From positions 124,001 through 188,000 of the forward strand of contig NZ_JACNMM010000004.1 in assembly GCF_020529025.1 (NCBI RefSeq): a DNA stretch of 64,000 nucleotides, in the 5' to 3' direction. Positions within the stretch are counted from its first letter, which is position 1, and every line of letters begins with the position of its first letter. Below, in pieces: positions 62,735 to 64,000 of the stretch. The DNA comes from Oceaniglobus trochenteri (GTDB lineage: Bacteria; Pseudomonadota; Alphaproteobacteria; Rhodobacterales; Rhodobacteraceae). A program made the translations under genes and the position numbers. The notes under the pieces were generated by a model. It worked only from the letters and a program-made list of their open reading frames with translations, did no database searches and had not been told where the DNA came from.

Positions 62735-64000
<1,266 letters not shown>

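Overview
The window is high-GC, gene-dense DNA from an alphaproteobacterium, most probably a member of the Rhodobacterales (Roseobacter/Paracoccus/Rhodobacter group). The basis is the set of families rather than any 16S sequence: an aa3-type CtaD next to a DUF2244 gene, NuoA with the [11 protein letters not shown] core in a nuoA-B-C-D order, folB-folP-glmM, DUF3572, an opgC-opgG-opgH cluster, many Tat-type signal peptides and a perfect CtrA box. No rRNA, CRISPR array, transposase, integrase or phage gene was seen; the segment reads as ordinary chromosome. One tRNA, Leu(GAG), is present. Both ends cut a gene: an EF-hand protein on the left and nuoD on the right.

Layout. 1-3.4 kb: EF-hand protein, ECF sigma factor, putative anti-sigma protein and CnrX-like metal sensor, facing a PleD-like diguanylate cyclase whose phospho-acceptor Asp is replaced by Pro. 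3.5-6.2 kb: DUF3572, a HAD phosphatase and two cell-wall hydrolases. 6.3-9.6 kb: folate and amino-sugar operon folB-folP-glmM. 9.6-13.9 kb: EamA transporter, ilvC, two coupled Lrp regulators and a class V aminotransferase. 13.9-18.4 kb: UbiH-like monooxygenase, HAD nucleotidase, GntR regulator and a glycosyltransferase with an N-terminal c-di-GMP-binding MshEN domain. 18.5-25.7 kb: carA, YqeY, a glycan-binding-like protein, DUF2244, ctaD, a possible 24-residue peptide gene with three hairpins, lipB and a peptidoglycan-binding protein. 25.8-35.7 kb: tRNA-Leu, an aldo-keto reductase, a transport cluster mixing an ABC importer with two TRAP-type binding proteins, an L,D-transpeptidase, a ThDP enzyme and a CoA-transferase. 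35.9-41.9 kb: a TTC38-like protein and the periplasmic glucan operon opgCGH. 42-44 kb: a four-gene coupled operon with rhodanese, Sco-like and two Cys-rich periplasmic proteins. 44.1-53.3 kb: a peptide ABC importer with an embedded LysE exporter, divergent from two M20 hydrolases. 53.5-61.1 kb: moaA, a lipoprotein, glmU-glmS, gph, a DegT aminotransferase and a GST-like protein. 61.1-64 kb: the start of the nuo (complex I) operon, interrupted by a sulfotransferase.

Themes. Cell-envelope metabolism recurs: UDP-GlcNAc supply (glmM, glmS, glmU), peptidoglycan remodelling (MltB, SleB, L,D-transpeptidase, peptidoglycan-binding protein), periplasmic glucans and the MshEN glycosyltransferase. Respiration is the second theme: ctaD, lipB, UbiH, nuo and perhaps the Sco operon. 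The two most promising uncharacterised items are the Sco/rhodanese operon at 41999-44011, whose first two proteins look like diverged copies of one Cys-containing fold, and the MshEN-glycosyltransferase with a CtrA box 32 bp ahead of its start.

All assignments come from reading motifs, lengths and gene context; no database search was run. Promoter and terminator calls are pattern matches.
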